Shown in pieces: positions 62,539 through 64,000 of a DNA stretch of 64,000 bases (the stretch's first letter is position 1; each line of letters starts with the position of its first letter). The stretch is from Methylobacterium sp. Leaf117 (GTDB lineage: Bacteria; Pseudomonadota; Alphaproteobacteria; Rhizobiales; Beijerinckiaceae). The DNA is taken from positions 499,096-563,095 of the forward strand of contig NZ_LMNL01000012.1 in the NCBI RefSeq assembly GCF_001422985.1. The letters are read 5' to 3'. The notes under the pieces were generated by a model. That model was not told the DNA's origin. It did no database searches and was given only the letters and a program-made list of their open reading frames with translations. The translations under genes and the position numbers were made by a program.

Positions 62539-63567
62539 TCAGTACACGAAGGGCGACGCCATCACGATCCGTGTGGGTGGGCGCGCCGGGACGAAGCGCG
62601 GCTCGACCTCGATCGGCGGAGGTGCGGGCTCGAACCCCGAGGTGGCGGCCACGCGGACGCGACCCGAGCGATCGGCGGTGCGCAGGGCCTTGCGGAAGGC
62701 GCGGGCGTCGGCCTCCCGCCGGACCACATCGACCTTAGCGTCGATGTCCCGCTGCACGCGGCGGGACAGACCACTGGCCTCCCGAAAATCCACCATCGTG
62801 AAGCCGCCGGACCGCCGCAACGCGACAACCACGGCACTCGCCTCGGTGGCCACCACGTCGCCGGCACGCAGGGTCAGGTCCTGGAGGATCGGCAGGGGCG
62901 TGGCGATCCCCTGCTCGGGCTGGCAGGCGCAGTGCGCGACACGCTTCGTGCGATAGAGATTGGCCACCGCCAGACTGCGATAAGGCTTTCCGTCGAGGCC
63001 GACCGCACGGTCGAGCTCGGTGTCCCGGCCTGCGAGGGTGAACAGACGCGTGGCCGTGCTCGGACAGGCGGCTGCGCAGGCGGCCTCGTGGATCGGCAGG
63101 TCCGCACGGGAGGCGAGGCGGCCCAGCGGAAACAGATAGCCGTCGCAGGACCGAACGCAGACCGTGCGTGCCCCTAGCATCGCGTGGGTCAAGCCACCGA
63201 TCGCCCCAGCATTCCCCTTGACCACCATGGCCGGTGCGTCGGCGCGACGCCTGAGAGTTCGCCGCACTGGCGACGCGTCGGCGACGGGTCGCCGTGTCTG
63301 GCGAATCGCCCTTGCTGCCGTCACCCGCCGGGCATCGGGAAGCGACGCGTAATGGGCCGGGCGGCGATTGACCCGTGCCATCGCGACCGGCGCCGGCGGT
63401 GAAGCGCGAAAGATCGTCTCCAGGAAGCCGAACAGGCCGCTGCGCTCGGAGGCCTGGACCAGAGTCGTCCCGGCGGTGACGCCGCCGAAACCGAGCAGCA
63501 GGCCGGCCAGGGCCGTCACCGTCATTTGCTGACGCGTGCCGGCCGGTGCGAGACGCTGCCAATTCAT
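62539..63567 (-). CDS. DUF2865 exported protein
   Basis: A 342-residue protein: membrane anchor or signal peptide (MTVTALAGLLLGFGGVTAGT, about 16-35), a basic linker, then the DUF2865 Cys-containing domain (about 150-260: VCVRSCDGYLFPLGRLA, EAACAAACPSTATRLFTLAG, AHCACQPEQGIATPL). Six Cys in C-x3-C, C-x3-C and C-x1-C pairs indicate disulfides in the periplasm. Alphaproteobacteria-specific family of unknown role. It is the last complete gene in the window. Confidence 0.88.
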   Translation of the reverse strand: MNWQRLAPAGTRQQMTVTALAGLLLGFGGVTAGTTLVQASERSGLFGFLETIFRASPPAPVAMARVNRRPAHYASLPDARRVTAARAIRQTRRPVADASPVRRTLRRRADAPAMVVKGNAGAIGGLTHAMLGARTVCVRSCDGYLFPLGRLASRADLPIHEAACAAACPSTATRLFTLAGRDTELDRAVGLDGKPYRSLAVANLYRTKRVAHCACQPEQGIATPLPILQDLTLRAGDVVATEASAVVVALRRSGGFTMVDFREASGLSRRVQRDIDAKVDVVRREADARAFRKALRTADRSGRVRVAATSGFEPAPPPIEVEPRFVPARPPTRIVMASPFVY

Positions 63568-64000
63568 TCCTGCGGCCCCCTGGCCATGCCCGCCGACGAT
63601 GGTGTCCCCGCGTCAAGCGGCGAAGATGGCGCCGGGGCGGTCCGGCCCCTCCAGCTACACAGCAGGACGCACCGGACGCAACGGCGGCAAACAACCGAGA
63701 CGAAGGGATCGGAGCAAGGCACCGTTCCCCGGCATCCGATCAGAGAGAGACCGGGGGTCCCGGACCATTGGCCGGCCGCGGCCGATCTCGGGTCCGAGCG
63801 AAGCGGGCGCATGCGTCGGCGCAGCGTCCGGGACCTGCGGTTTGTTCGCGGCGCGGAATGTCGTCCGTAGGGTCGGGGCCGAACCGCAACCTCCCCAATT
63901 AGAATGGAACTCCGTTTGGATTCTTTGCGCTCCCACCTGCTTGACGGAAGAAAAGCGAAACGCAGAGGTTCTATAATCTATGGTTGTATATTCGAAAAAA
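63568..64000. other. Right-end region without a supported complete gene
   Basis: 433 bases; the last 100 fall to low GC. ATG 63980 followed by GTT GTA TAT TCG AAA AAA could be the start of a gene running off the edge, with AGAGG 12 bases upstream, but seven codons cannot be judged. Several upstream open frames are Arg/Pro-rich with no content. Confidence 0.4.

Overview
The window is chromosomal DNA from a GC-rich alphaproteobacterium, most probably a Methylobacterium/Methylorubrum-type member of the Hyphomicrobiales. The basis is the high GC content, methylsuccinyl-CoA dehydrogenase (a marker enzyme of the ethylmalonyl-CoA pathway), a propionyl-CoA carboxylase beta subunit and phasins, NdvA, ATP12, repeated Omp25-like porins, DUF2865, and the order pal-cpoB-tilS-ftsH-glmM. 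The species assignment is inference. I see no rRNA, tRNA, CRISPR array, insertion sequence, prophage or plasmid gene, so this reads as core chromosome with a few lower-GC gaps.

Left part (1-9.4 kb): the end of a HisN-like phosphatase, a lysophospholipase-type hydrolase, a small heat-shock gene behind a probable ROSE RNA thermometer, a Kdo hydroxylase for lipopolysaccharide core, a monooxygenase-fold protein, two adjacent genes for divergent paralogous membrane proteins with the same Cys spacing, hemC, a divergent GSCFA/WcbI pair (surface polysaccharide modification), and a divergent receiver/HPt phosphorelay pair. From 9.7 to 16.2 kb lies the envelope and proteostasis block pal, cpoB, tilS, ftsH, glmM. 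From 16.2 to 20.3 kb there is a YjbR-like protein and three tandem outer-membrane barrels; a perfect TTAA-N7-TTAA (CtrA-type) site lies before the first and a 7/8 match before the second.

Middle (20.3-35.8 kb): HNH endonuclease, a large DUF3772/MscS channel, a CAP-domain lipoprotein, a CHASE3 chemoreceptor and motAB (motility), the cyclic-glucan exporter ndvA, a transglutaminase-like protein, a YihY/BrkB membrane protein, an EamA transporter, and mcd behind a strong promoter and ahead of a 21-bp perfect terminator. From 35.9 to 40.1 kb: two divergent glycosyltransferase paralogs, a phasin whose promoter holds a TGC-N3-GCA palindrome, and a second phasin-like protein with a repeat-rich N-terminus.

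Right part (40.2-64 kb): DegP protease, RarA, carboxypeptidase M32, a PAS-PAS-GGDEF-EAL c-di-GMP gene broken by a one-base frameshift, a YegD-like Hsp70, the rluC/HAD/ATP12 block, a PAP2 protein, pccB (with an unusual 5' leader: hairpin plus a six-codon mini-ORF overlapping the pccB start), a tiny Lys/Ala-rich protein, a Tat-exported phosphoesterase, a class III aminotransferase, a Cys-cluster protein overlapping a HAD phosphatase, MarR, DUF1499, a metallo-beta-lactamase-fold hydrolase and DUF2865.

Taken together, mcd and pccB serve C1/C2 assimilation through the ethylmalonyl-CoA pathway, and the phasins serve polyhydroxybutyrate storage that draws on the same acetoacetyl-CoA/crotonyl-CoA branch. 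Much of the rest is envelope maintenance (Tol-Pal, LPS core, porins, glucan export, DegP, MscS). I do not see a new defence or biosynthetic island. The best candidates for undescribed biology are the pccB leader, the paired C-X17-C membrane proteins, the phasin operator and repeat-phasin, the ROSE element and the CtrA-type porin sites.
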